Assembly: GCA_902461085.1 (NCBI GenBank)
Contig: CABPWH010000074.1
Coordinates: 1 to 8,932 of the forward strand
Reading direction: 5' to 3'
DNA length: 8,932 nucleotides
From: an uncultured Collinsella sp.
Lineage (GTDB): Bacteria; Actinomycetota; Coriobacteriia; Coriobacteriales; Coriobacteriaceae
Both the position numbers and the translations under genes were made by a program. The first letter of the stretch is position 1, and the number at the start of each line of letters is the position of its first letter. The notes beneath the pieces were generated by a model that searched no databases, had not been told where the DNA came from, and was given only the letters and a program-made list of their open reading frames with translations. Positions 1 to 6,368 of this stretch are shown here, piece by piece.

Positions 1-264
1 CGGGGCATGCCCCGCCTCTTACACCACATCTCTGCGCGCTACCCTCTGCTATGCCAAACAGGAACTATTCCACCGCAACATATTGAGAGGGCTCTTGGCT
101 GTTATGCGTACTGACATTTGTCATGAAATGGCAGGCCATTAGGGGTTGCTACTCGTAGTTGCGGTAGGGTTGGGGCAGATTCTAACTAGAAATGGTGGTC
201 GCTACCGGTTGTTCTCGGCATACTCGGCTCATTCGATTACGGTCGCCACATGAAAGGAACTATC
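1..264. other. Upstream intergenic region
   Basis: No gene is visible before the regulator at 265. The first 14 bases form a short dyad (CGGGG-CATG-CCCCG) followed by CCTCTT, possibly the end of a terminator of a gene outside the window. A perfect small inverted repeat TGACA-TT-TGTCA lies at 112-123 and could be a protein-binding site. TTGCGG (159-164) with TCTAAC (181-186) at 16-base spacing is the best promoter-like pair, but it matches consensus poorly. I place no firm promoter here. Confidence 0.4.
253..258 (+). promoter_or_regulatory. Ribosome binding site fixing the start of the XRE regulator
   Basis: AAAGGA lies six bases before the ATG at 265. An in-frame ATG at 250 sits in front of this motif and has no Shine-Dalgarno sequence of its own. 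The start at 265 is therefore preferred, giving a protein that begins MDLAMAQRLV. Confidence 0.7.
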
Positions 265-1185
265 ATGGATCTTGCGATGGCACAGCGTCTCGTCGATCGC
301 CGCAAAGCTGCCGGTCTTTCCCAAGAGGCGCTTGCTGCTCAGCTTGGCGTAAGTCGCCAGGCTGTCAGCAAATGGGAACGCAGCGAATCCTCACCCGATA
401 CCGATAACCTTATTGCGCTCGCCGCGCTGTATGGCGTGTCACTGGATGAGTTGCTATATGGGGAAGCGGCTAGCGATGTCGACACCTCGGCCGACGATGA
501 CGTTGACGCCAATAATTCAGGCGAGTCTGAAGGCGCCGAGCCTTCTACCGAGCACGTGGATTCTGACGGCAAGCCACTTGTCGACATTTCTCTCGCACGC
601 GGTATCCATGTTATTGATCCCAACAAAGGCGAAGAGGTCCATGTTGGCTGGAATGGTATCCATGTGGCTAACGAGCGCAAGGGTGAAGAGGTCCATGTCG
701 GGCCGGGCGGATTGCATATCGATACGCTAGAGGACGATGAACACAGCGTACATACCAATGCCGACGGCACCGTCACCGTCGACGGAGAGACCTTTTCGAG
801 CTGGAAAGAGGCACACGACAAGCTCGACCATCATGGCAAGCATTTCCACACTAAGCTCGGTCGCGCATGGAACAAGTTTCCCTTTCCTGCGCTTGTCGTC
901 CTTGCCTATCTCGCGCTCGGCATCATCTGCGGCACGTGGGACATGGGGCTCTTTCTGGTCTTTCTGATTCCCGTCTACTATGCGATGGGCGACTTCATCG
1001 ACCGACGTCATCTATCTAAGCTAATCCGCAGCGTCTATCCAACAGCCGCCATTGCCTGGTTCCTCTATATGTGGCTTTGCTTGGCGCAGCCCCATCCCGC
1101 ATGGGTCATCCTCATCACCATCCCAGTTGTAAAAGCACTCATGCGCTGGTGCCGAAAGCAATGGAAACGCCGCAAACAAGCCTAA
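265..1185 (+). CDS. Membrane-anchored XRE-family HTH regulator with tandem repeat
   Basis: A 306-residue protein. Residues 5-62 are a clear Cro/CI-type helix-turn-helix domain (GLSQEALAAQLGVSRQAVSKWE), so it should bind DNA. An acidic, Ser/Asp-rich linker covers about 66-103. Residues 113-148 hold two tandem 18-residue units that start GIHV and contain KGEEVHVG, and a third partial unit starts GLHI. A His-rich charged stretch follows (158-198). The C-terminus has four hydrophobic segments near 206-224, 227-244, 258-275 and 278-294, then a basic tail (RKQWKRRKQA). This architecture suggests an inner-membrane-tethered regulator; DNA binding at the membrane and any signal sensed are inference. 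It appears monocistronic, with no obvious terminator directly after it. Its targets cannot be deduced. The HTH call is very secure and the rest is descriptive. Confidence 0.88.
   Translation: MDLAMAQRLVDRRKAAGLSQEALAAQLGVSRQAVSKWERSESSPDTDNLIALAALYGVSLDELLYGEAASDVDTSADDDVDANNSGESEGAEPSTEHVDSDGKPLVDISLARGIHVIDPNKGEEVHVGWNGIHVANERKGEEVHVGPGGLHIDTLEDDEHSVHTNADGTVTVDGETFSSWKEAHDKLDHHGKHFHTKLGRAWNKFPFPALVVLAYLALGIICGTWDMGLFLVFLIPVYYAMGDFIDRRHLSKLIRSVYPTAAIAWFLYMWLCLAQPHPAWVILITIPVVKALMRWCRKQWKRRKQA
601..708 (+). repeat. In-frame 54-base tandem repeat (2 copies plus a partial)
   Basis: Two 54-base units (601-654 and 655-708) encode 18 residues each. GGTATCCATGT is identical at 601-611 and 655-665, and GAAGAGGTCCATGT at 631-644 and 685-698. 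The next bases encode GLHI, the start of a degenerate third unit. The encoded pattern alternates hydrophobic and polar residues (IHV, VHV), compatible with short beta strands. The DNA identity suggests a fairly recent duplication. Confidence 0.85.
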
Positions 1186-1234
1186 GCCGCTCCAACCCGT
1201 CAGCAATGCTTGGCCAATACCGCTCGCCCCTTCC

Positions 1235-1302
1235 GAGCTGCGGTGAAATACGGACCGTTGAGGACCTTGGAGCGTTTAACAGCCCCTATTTCACCGCAAC
1301 TC
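1235..1302. repeat. Inverted repeat, 16-bp arms
   Basis: GAGCTGCGGTGAAATA (1235-1250) pairs with TATTTCACCGCAACTC (1287-1302) at 15 of 16 positions, with a 36-base interior. No T-run follows on either strand, so it is not an obvious terminator. It could be a palindromic intergenic repeat or the remnant of a mobile-element end. Nothing in the sequence decides between these. Confidence 0.7.
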
Positions 1303-1373
1303 ACGAATGGAGCGGGCAATTCCAGCGCAGGAATTGGCATTTAACTCACCGCATGCCACGAAAAGGGCTCATC

Positions 1374-1495
1374 TACTACGATGAACTCGATGAGGCCGAC
1401 CACATCCATCTTTTTCAAAAATCGGCAAGCTTTCTACCTGCGGTTTTACTTTCACCCTTTTCGGCATGGTTGAAGGCATTCGAATCATCGTAGTA
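1374..1495. repeat. Inverted repeat, 11-bp perfect arms 100 bases apart
   Basis: TACTACGATGA (1374-1384) is the exact reverse complement of TCATCGTAGTA (1485-1495). A second pair crosses it (around 1353-1367 with 1456-1470, CATGCC and GAAAAGGG in common), so both cannot form in one simple hairpin. This may be two inverted copies of a short repeat. Confidence 0.55.
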
Positions 1496-1633
1496 ATTAG
1501 GCGCATTTTGTAGCAAACGATTCATTCAAGCTCGAACTCGAAGACCGATGGTCCCCTCATCCACGGCTGCGAGCGAAAATACCAAATAGAATAAAAATCG
1601 AATGGCTAAGTCTGTTTGGCGAACGGAGGCAAT

Positions 1634-1963
1634 ATGGGCAAGGTAGCTGAAAGCGACTGGAAGCTGTTTAAGGAGCTGCTCCCAAAATGGCAAGAAAGCT
1701 ATATGGAAATGCTCATCGGCCAATACATCGAGATACTAAACGGCGGCAGCGAAGCGTCTAGTAGATTTTGGGCGCTAGAAGAGCGCATCAATAGGGACAA
1801 GCTGTCCTCGGGAGTGCTAGCAAACGATATTCGCCGCAGCACCATGCATTATGAGATTGCCAGCTTGCTTTCCGATAACGTGATCACGCTCGACGACCTT
1901 GATGGTTTCACCGAAGACATTAAGGGCTACGCACGACGTTGCATCGGTCGGCAAGAACGCTGA
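1634..1963 (+). CDS. Small conserved protein of unknown function
   Basis: A 109-residue soluble, mostly helical and charged protein beginning MGKVAESDWKLFKELLPKWQ. No signal peptide, membrane segment or catalytic motif is visible. The start is chosen because CGGAGG (1624-1629) sits just before ATG 1634; the in-frame TTG at 1616 has no ribosome binding site. The patterns DWKLF..LP.WQE.YME, FWALEERI..DK and a C-terminal LDDLDGF..D resemble a small protein family I recall from Firmicutes and Actinobacteria. Members are sometimes mislabelled 'multidrug transporter', yet nothing here is transporter-like. It stands alone, followed by a strong terminator. Function unknown; that it is a real gene is likely from its ribosome binding site, composition and terminator. 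Confidence 0.8.
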   Translation: MGKVAESDWKLFKELLPKWQESYMEMLIGQYIEILNGGSEASSRFWALEERINRDKLSSGVLANDIRRSTMHYEIASLLSDNVITLDDLDGFTEDIKGYARRCIGRQER

Positions 1964-1997
1964 GCGACATGCGCATCCACAGGCGCTATACTGCATA

Positions 1998-2041
1998 AAC
2001 TGCCCCGTCGAATGTATATTTCGGCGGGGCGGTTGCTTTTT
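1998..2041 (+). terminator. Rho-independent terminator of the small conserved gene
   Basis: A 15-bp stem (1998-2012 with 2020-2034) contains two G-U pairs (GCCCCGTCGAA against TTCGGCGGGGC) and a 7-base loop. It is followed by GC and five T (2037-2041). It lies 35 bases after the stop at 1963. The T-run exists only in the plus direction. Confidence 0.88.
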
Positions 2042-2061
2042 GCCCACAGGTACCCCAGGGG

Positions 2062-2274
2062 GCGGCGTGCAAATTCCGGAGTATTCAGCATCCCGGAGTC
2101 CGCAGGTGCGGGAACGGGTGCACAAAACCGCGCTGAATGCCCTGGTCCTGGACCCCCAATGCCTCAAGAGCTGGTCATTTTTTACAGAACGCGGCCCATG
2201 GTGCCTGCCTTTCTCCCAAAATCCAGTATGCAGGCACCCTCGGCTGCTGAATACTCCCAAAAAATGCACGCCGC
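2062..2274. repeat. REPIN- or MITE-like element with inverted ends
   Basis: The left end (2062-2090) reads GCGGCGTGCA, six bases, then GGAGTATTCAGCA. The right end (2245-2274) is its reverse complement: TGCTGAATACTCC, seven bases, then TGCACGCCGC. All 23 flanking bases match and the middle differs. The interior has a 9-bp hairpin (GGTGCCTGC 2200-2208 with GCAGGCACC 2230-2238). Both strands are partly open, but the translations are Arg/Cys/Pro-rich and resemble no protein family. The two-ended layout resembles paired palindromic repeats or a small non-autonomous element. A structured RNA is an alternative. No flanking target duplication is clear. Confidence 0.6.
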
Positions 2275-2302
2275 ATCCTACCCCAGGCACCCGCAGCAAG
2301 AA

Positions 2303-2365
2303 GACGAATAGCCTCGACCTCCCTGGGGCCTCCGATGAGAGCAGTTTCGGCCGAGGCTATTCGTC
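2303..2365 (-). terminator. Hairpin spanning the pfkA stop codon, possible terminator
   Basis: GACGAATAGCCTCG (2303-2316) and CGAGGCTATTCGTC (2352-2365) form a perfect 14-bp stem with a 35-base loop. On the minus strand the stem contains the last two pfkA codons and its TAG stop. Only TTCTT follows, so it is a weak match to an intrinsic terminator. It may serve mainly as a 3' stabilising structure or be an end of the neighbouring repeat region. Confidence 0.5.
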
Positions 2366-3436
2366 GCCGAAGCTGATGCCCAGCGCCTTGGCCTCGCGTA
2401 CCAGATCGCTCTGGGGGTCGACATACTTGAGCTTGCCGGCGACATCCTCGAGCGGCATGTGGCACATCTTGCCGTCGCGCAGGGCGATCATGTAGCCAAA
2501 CTCGCCGCGCAGGCAGCCAAGCGCGGCCTCGACGCCGCACTGGGTCGCAAAGATGCGGTCCTGAGCGTCGGGCTGGCCGCCGCGCTGCGTGTGACCGGGG
2601 ATGGCGACGCGGGTCTCGCGACCGGTCTTGGCCTCGATCTCCTTGGCGATGTCGTACACGATTGACGGGCTCGTGCGCTCGGCGAGCTTCTTCTTGTACT
2701 CCTTCTTGGACAGCGCCGCATCCTCCTTGGAGATGGCGCCCTCGGCGACGGCCACGATGGTAAAGCGGCTGCCGGTCTCCATGCGATGCTCGATGGTCTT
2801 GATGACGTTATCCATGTCGTAGGGAATCTCGGGAATCAAGATGACATCCGCGCCGCCCGCGACGCCGGCGTACAGCGGGATCCAGCCAACCTTGTGGCCC
2901 ATGATCTCGATGACAAACACGCGGCCGTGGCTCGAGGCGGTAGTGTGGATGTCGTCGATGCACTTGGTGGCGACGTCGATGGCGCTCGTAAAGCCAAACG
3001 TCAGCTCGGTGCCCCAGGTGTCGTTATCGATGGTCTTGGGCAGCGCGATAACGTTGAGGCCCTCTTCGCGCAGGCGGTTGGCGGTCTTGGTGGAGCCGTT
3101 ACCGCCCAGCATAAACAGGCAGTCGAGCTGCAGCTTATGATAGGTGTGGACCATCGCCGGCACCTTTTCGACGCCGTCGGCCTCGGGAATGTCCAGGCGC
3201 TTGAACGGCGTGCGGCTCGTGCCCAGGATGGTGCCGCCGCGGGTGAGGATACCGCTAAAATCGGCGGGCGTCATGACGCGGAACCTGCTGTAGATAAGGC
3301 CCTGATAGCCGTCCTCAAAACCATAGATCTCGATAGGTTCTTCGCTATTGGTCATAAGCGTTTTGACGATGCCGCGCATGGTGGCGTTGAGCGCCTGGCA
3401 GTCGCCGCCACTGGTAAGAAGACCGATCCTAAGCAT
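2357..3436 (-). CDS. pfkA: 6-phosphofructokinase
   Basis: A 359-residue cytoplasmic glycolytic enzyme that phosphorylates fructose 6-phosphate to fructose 1,6-bisphosphate. Visible motifs: N-terminal GLLTSGGDCQALNA (6-18), GGNGS (111-115), PKTIDND (133-139) with catalytic Asp137, the substrate loop IEIMGHKVGW (176-185) and GHTQRGG (281-287). By E. coli numbering, position 104 is Gly, as in ATP-dependent enzymes, while position 124 is Lys, a residue otherwise typical of pyrophosphate-dependent ones. The 103-equivalent Asp is Asn113. Gly104/Lys124 enzymes are known and several use ATP, so ATP is the more likely donor but is not proven. The ATG has AAGGA six bases upstream. It lies 139 bases downstream of the hydrolase gene on the same strand and probably has its own promoter. 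Confidence 0.95.
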   Translation of the reverse strand: MLRIGLLTSGGDCQALNATMRGIVKTLMTNSEEPIEIYGFEDGYQGLIYSRFRVMTPADFSGILTRGGTILGTSRTPFKRLDIPEADGVEKVPAMVHTYHKLQLDCLFMLGGNGSTKTANRLREEGLNVIALPKTIDNDTWGTELTFGFTSAIDVATKCIDDIHTTASSHGRVFVIEIMGHKVGWIPLYAGVAGGADVILIPEIPYDMDNVIKTIEHRMETGSRFTIVAVAEGAISKEDAALSKKEYKKKLAERTSPSIVYDIAKEIEAKTGRETRVAIPGHTQRGGQPDAQDRIFATQCGVEAALGCLRGEFGYMIALRDGKMCHMPLEDVAGKLKYVDPQSDLVREAKALGISFGDE

Positions 3437-3455
3437 GATGAATCCTTCCGAGCAA

Positions 3456-3507
3456 GTTATAACATGCGCATAAGTTTACCCCCGCACACTGTTGATACGG
3501 GGGTAAA
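3456..3507 (-). promoter_or_regulatory. Putative pfkA promoter with upstream dyad
   Basis: On the minus strand TATAAC (3456-3461) is a good -10 match about 20 bases before the pfkA ATG. No clear -35 is present at the right spacing. Instead, a perfect 10-bp dyad TTTACCCCCG / CGGGGGTAAA (3475-3484 and 3498-3507, 13-base centre) covers that place. No T-run follows the dyad on either strand, so a regulator binding site fits better than a terminator. This is inference from position. Confidence 0.4.
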
Positions 3508-3575
3508 ACGTGCTAGCTCAAGCGTATAGAAATGTAAGCAACGTCAGGGAACGTAAGGTCGACGGGCCTGGCTCC

Positions 3576-4661
3576 TTACAGTGCGAAGGCGTCGACGTCG
3601 CCCCAGTGGCGGCGCAGCGTAATGGCGGCGGCGGGTTCGGTATTGTCAAAGACGACCGACCATTGCGTATTGCTGGTGATGTCTTCCGGATTGGGCTCCT
3701 GCGCCGCGGCGCGCAGGGCCTTCCAAGCGACTGCCTCGTTCTGGGCACCGACATGGGCGTCAAGGACATCGGCGATTGCGACGGCGCGCTCTTTACCATG
3801 GCCCAGCTCGCCATTCTTTTGGTTGGGCAGCACTTCGTCGCCATAGCAGGCGTAGAAGTTCGTAACCTGGCGTACAGGAGTCGCTTTGAAAGCACGGTCC
3901 GGATCGCGCGGATCCCACTCTACTACGCGCGCGTCACCGGCGGCGTCGTTGATAAAGAAGTGGTAATCGCGTCCGGCCATGGCGTGCATGTCGTAGGCAG
4001 AAAGCAGGTCGACTGCCTCTTGCGTGGTAGCCGCGCGGTCGAGCACCAGACGGATGGCGAGCGAAGTGTTGATGACGGGCCGTTGCGTGTCCTGGTCACA
4101 GGGCTTGGAATCCAGGGTGAGTACGGCAATGGACACGCCGCATTCGTTAACACCGTCGAGCTGGGCAAACGGGCCCATGAGTGCGGTGGCGCGTCCGGCG
4201 ACGGAGTCAAGTGGAGTGTTGGCGCCCAGGTTATTGAGGGCCGCAAAGCCGATGGAGGCGTAGCTGCCGCGTGGGTGGTTGCGCACCAGCAGCGCCGAGG
4301 TGTCGTCTTTAAAGTCGTAATTGCGACCGGTGCGCACGCGGCCTTCGGCATCTACGGCGACAAAAGCGCTGCAGGCAAACTGGGGCGCCTGGACATGTAC
4401 CGGCACACCGGGCAGCACCTGCGCCACCACGGCATCGATGTAGGCCTGGTCGTCGCGCACGCCAGCGGCGATGATGCGATCAAGATCGTAGTCGTAGGCG
4501 ATGTCGATTGCGTACAGGTCATAGCCATCCGCGTAGCCGGTCAAGCGTTTGAGCGACGCGGCGGACTTGATTTGCTTGTGATAAACGATACCGGTGGCAG
4601 CGGCAAGGCCGACGGCGACTCCCGCGACACCGCAGGCGATGGCAATGTTACGTGGCTTCAT
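3576..4661 (-). CDS. Membrane-anchored Ntn-hydrolase (C45/choloylglycine-hydrolase-like)
   Basis: A 361-residue protein. Residues 5-26 are a hydrophobic N-terminal segment, an uncleaved anchor or signal peptide. After a pro-segment comes FACSAF with candidate nucleophile Cys97, then GRNYDF (112-117), DGVNECGVSIAVL (169-181), TNFYACY (267-273) and NTQWSVVFDN (331-340). These are the landmarks of linear-amide C-N hydrolases. A Cys near residue 100 preceded by a pro-peptide matches autoproteolytic C45 acyltransferases better than bile salt hydrolases, where Cys is residue 2. It probably self-cleaves before Cys97 and cuts or transfers an acyl amide outside the membrane; the substrate is unknown. 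GAGGAG lies five bases before the ATG. It is divergent from the M18 gene, with no clear terminator after it. Confidence 0.85.
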   Translation of the reverse strand: MKPRNIAIACGVAGVAVGLAAATGIVYHKQIKSAASLKRLTGYADGYDLYAIDIAYDYDLDRIIAAGVRDDQAYIDAVVAQVLPGVPVHVQAPQFACSAFVAVDAEGRVRTGRNYDFKDDTSALLVRNHPRGSYASIGFAALNNLGANTPLDSVAGRATALMGPFAQLDGVNECGVSIAVLTLDSKPCDQDTQRPVINTSLAIRLVLDRAATTQEAVDLLSAYDMHAMAGRDYHFFINDAAGDARVVEWDPRDPDRAFKATPVRQVTNFYACYGDEVLPNQKNGELGHGKERAVAIADVLDAHVGAQNEAVAWKALRAAAQEPNPEDITSNTQWSVVFDNTEPAAAITLRRHWGDVDAFAL

Positions 4662-4822
4662 GACGGCTCCTCTCGTCCTGTTAGCGTAATTGTCGCAAAA
4701 GGTGCGCGGGCATTATGGCTCAACTTGGCGAGCGGCGCGGGATTAAACGCGGAATGAAGAGTGCGGCGCTGGCGTGGCGGGGTATGCTGGAGGGGACCAT
4801 CAACCCAGCGAAAGGGGAGAGC
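4662..4822. promoter_or_regulatory. Divergent intergenic region between hydrolase and M18 peptidase
   Basis: A 161-base region that should carry both promoters. Toward the M18 gene, TTGTCG (4690-4695) and TATGGC (4714-4719) are 18 bases apart, and TATGCT occurs at 4783-4788; none is a strong match. AAAGGGGAG (4811-4819) is the ribosome binding site that fixes the M18 start at ATG 4823. Upstream in-frame ATGs at 4715 and 4754 lack one. GAGGAG at 4667-4672 (minus) serves the hydrolase. Confidence 0.45.
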
Positions 4823-6208
4823 ATGACGGATCAGGAAACGCCCGAGCGCGTGCACGTGACGGCCGACGATATCGAGGCTGCCAACGACCTTATCGACTTT
4901 ATCGAGGCATGCCCCAGCATGTTCCATACGGCGGCGACCATTATGGCCGAGCTCGACGAGGCGGGCTTTACCTACCTGCCCGAGAACGCGGCATGGGACA
5001 TCGAGCCGGGCGGGCGTTATTACACGCAGCGCAACACCTCGAGCGTTGTTGCCTTTAAGGTGGGCGAGGACCTGGCTGCTACGTGGGGCGAGGACGGCGT
5101 TGCCGGCGACTATCATTTTCAGCTCACGGCGTCGCACAGCGACTCGCCGACGTTTAAGGTTAAGGCCGTGCCCGAGCTCGACGGCGCGGGCGAGACGCTG
5201 CGCCTGAACACCGAGGCCTACGGCGGCATGATCGACTACACCTGGTTCGACCGTCCTCTGGCACTCGCGGGCCGCGTGCTGGTACGCGAGGGCGACCGTA
5301 TCGAGAGTCGTTTGCTCGCTACCGAGCGCGAAGTCGCCATCATCCCGAGCCTTGCCATCCACATGAACCGCGGCGTTAACGAGGGCTTTGCTCCCAATCG
5401 CGCCGTTGACCTGTGCCCGCTCATCAGCGCTGGTGACCTTAAGCAGGGTGATTTTGATGCCCTGATCGCCGACGAGCTGGACGTTGAGCCCGAGCAAATT
5501 TTGGGCCGCGATTTGTTCCTGGTCAATCGTCAGGATGCGCGCATTTGGGGCTGGGCCGACGAGTTTATCTCGACGCCCAAGCTCGACGACCTGGCCTGCG
5601 CCTACACCTCGCTGCAGGCATTTTTGGGTGCCGAGAACGCGCACGACGTCTCGGTCTTTTGCTGCTTTGATAACGAGGAGGTTGGCTCCGAGACCAAGCA
5701 GGGCGCCATGTCGACCCTCTTGGCCGACGCACTGCGCCGCATTAACGGCTCGCTGGGCTTTGACGACGAGTCGTACCATCGCGCCCTTGCCGCATCGATG
5801 CTCGTGAGCTGCGACAACGCGCATGCCGTGCACCCCAACCACGCCGAGAAGTGCGATGCGCGCAACCAGGTGGTGCTCAACGGCGGCATCGTTATCAAGG
5901 AAGCTGCCAACCAGCACTACTGCACCGATGCCTTTAGCCGCGCGGTGTTCCAGGCTATTTGCGATGACGCCGACGTGCCAACGCAGACTTTCGCCAACAA
6001 GAGCGATATGGCCGGCGGCTCCACGCTTGGCAATCTGTCCAATATGCAGGCGAGCATGCATGCCGTGGACGTGGGTCTGCCGCAGCTTGCCATGCACTCG
6101 AGCTACGAGACCGGCGGCGTGCGCGACGTGATGTACGCCATCCGCGCCCTCACCGCCTTCTACGAGCGCAACCTAACCATCAACGGCGCCGAAAGCGTGG
6201 AGCTCTAA
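4823..6208 (+). CDS. M18 family zinc aminopeptidase
   Basis: A 461-residue cytoplasmic metallo-aminopeptidase that removes N-terminal amino acids from peptides, in the ApeB/aspartyl-aminopeptidase family. The expected ligands of a co-catalytic metal centre are all visible: His105 in ASHSDSP with Asp107, Asp255 in PKLDDL, the catalytic pair Glu285-Glu286 in NEEVGS, Asp331 in VSCDNAHAVHP and His425 in MHSSYETGG. Length and motif order are normal for the family and the reading frame is intact. The start is set by the AAAGGGGAG ribosome binding site; a longer in-frame extension from 4715 encodes an Arg/Ala-rich leader with no family resemblance. It appears monocistronic and ends in a terminator that begins within its stop codon. 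Family call very secure; residue preference (acidic or broader) cannot be read from sequence. Confidence 0.95.
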   Translation: MTDQETPERVHVTADDIEAANDLIDFIEACPSMFHTAATIMAELDEAGFTYLPENAAWDIEPGGRYYTQRNTSSVVAFKVGEDLAATWGEDGVAGDYHFQLTASHSDSPTFKVKAVPELDGAGETLRLNTEAYGGMIDYTWFDRPLALAGRVLVREGDRIESRLLATEREVAIIPSLAIHMNRGVNEGFAPNRAVDLCPLISAGDLKQGDFDALIADELDVEPEQILGRDLFLVNRQDARIWGWADEFISTPKLDDLACAYTSLQAFLGAENAHDVSVFCCFDNEEVGSETKQGAMSTLLADALRRINGSLGFDDESYHRALAASMLVSCDNAHAVHPNHAEKCDARNQVVLNGGIVIKEAANQHYCTDAFSRAVFQAICDDADVPTQTFANKSDMAGGSTLGNLSNMQASMHAVDVGLPQLAMHSSYETGGVRDVMYAIRALTAFYERNLTINGAESVEL

Positions 6209-6246
6209 AACCTGCCAAAAAGGGATGTTAATTTTGGCAGGTTTTA
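6207..6246 (+). terminator. Terminator of the M18 gene; repeat copy 1
   Basis: AAAACCTGCCAAAA (6207-6220) and TTTTGGCAGGTTTT (6232-6245) form a perfect 14-bp stem with an 11-base loop; the stem starts inside the TAA stop codon. A- and T-runs on the two sides make it usable in both directions. A closely related hairpin occurs at 8438-8476. Confidence 0.85.
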
Positions 6247-6293
6247 TCTGGGCGAATGCAAAGGGTAAAACCGAACTAGATCTGTGATACGTG

Positions 6294-6327
6294 GCCGCCG
6301 AGGTGCAGTGTGCCTCGGCGGCTTTTT
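6294..6327 (+). terminator. Second intrinsic terminator before the TA module
   Basis: GCCGCCGAGG (6294-6303) and CCTCGGCGGC (6313-6322) form a perfect 10-bp GC-rich stem with a 9-base loop, directly followed by TTTTT (6323-6327). It lies 48 bases after the M18 terminator with no gene between. It may act as a backup that insulates the toxin-antitoxin operon from readthrough. Confidence 0.85.
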
Positions 6328-6368
6328 GTGTACAGAGTACGGCTAATGCTTATCAATGCTATACATGC

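Larger units (their letters stand above)
1186..1633. other. Gene-free gap with several inverted repeats
   Basis: No supported gene in 448 bases. It holds the two inverted repeats listed separately (1235-1302 and 1374-1495). There is also a small perfect hairpin (CAATTCC 1317-1323 with GGAATTG 1330-1336) and a near-inverted pair of CATGCC-GAAAAGGG-like segments around 1353-1367 and 1456-1470. The last 130 bases are AT-richer. They contain TAGAAT at 1587-1592, a good -10 match, but no recognisable -35, so a promoter for the gene at 1634 is only possible. Confidence 0.55.

Noticed and set aside
192..407. 71-codon frame overlapping the start of the XRE regulator
   Set aside because: Different frame from a clear HTH gene, with no ribosome binding site or family.
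1353..1493. Possible 46-residue peptide (MPRKGLIYYDELDEADHIHL...)
   Set aside because: No ribosome binding site, and it lies across the inverted repeats. The composition is protein-like but short, so I leave it as part of the repeat region.
1817..2299. 160-codon minus-strand frame downstream of pfkA
   Set aside because: Arg/Cys-rich low-quality translation crossing a terminator, the inverted-repeat element and an opposite-strand gene.
2786..3529. 247-codon plus-strand frame over pfkA
   Set aside because: Antisense to a certain phosphofructokinase, with no family resemblance.
3576..4661. Calling this gene a bile salt hydrolase
   Set aside because: The nucleophile candidate is Cys97 behind a membrane anchor and pro-segment, not Cys2, so bile salt specificity is not supported.
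3510..4757. 415-codon plus-strand open frame opposite the Ntn-hydrolase gene
   Set aside because: It mirrors a gene with clear family motifs on the other strand. Its translation shows no recognisable family and the long frame follows from GC-rich codon bias.
4658..6097. 479-codon minus-strand open frame opposite the M18 gene
   Set aside because: The plus strand holds all M18 metal ligands; the antisense frame is a composition shadow.
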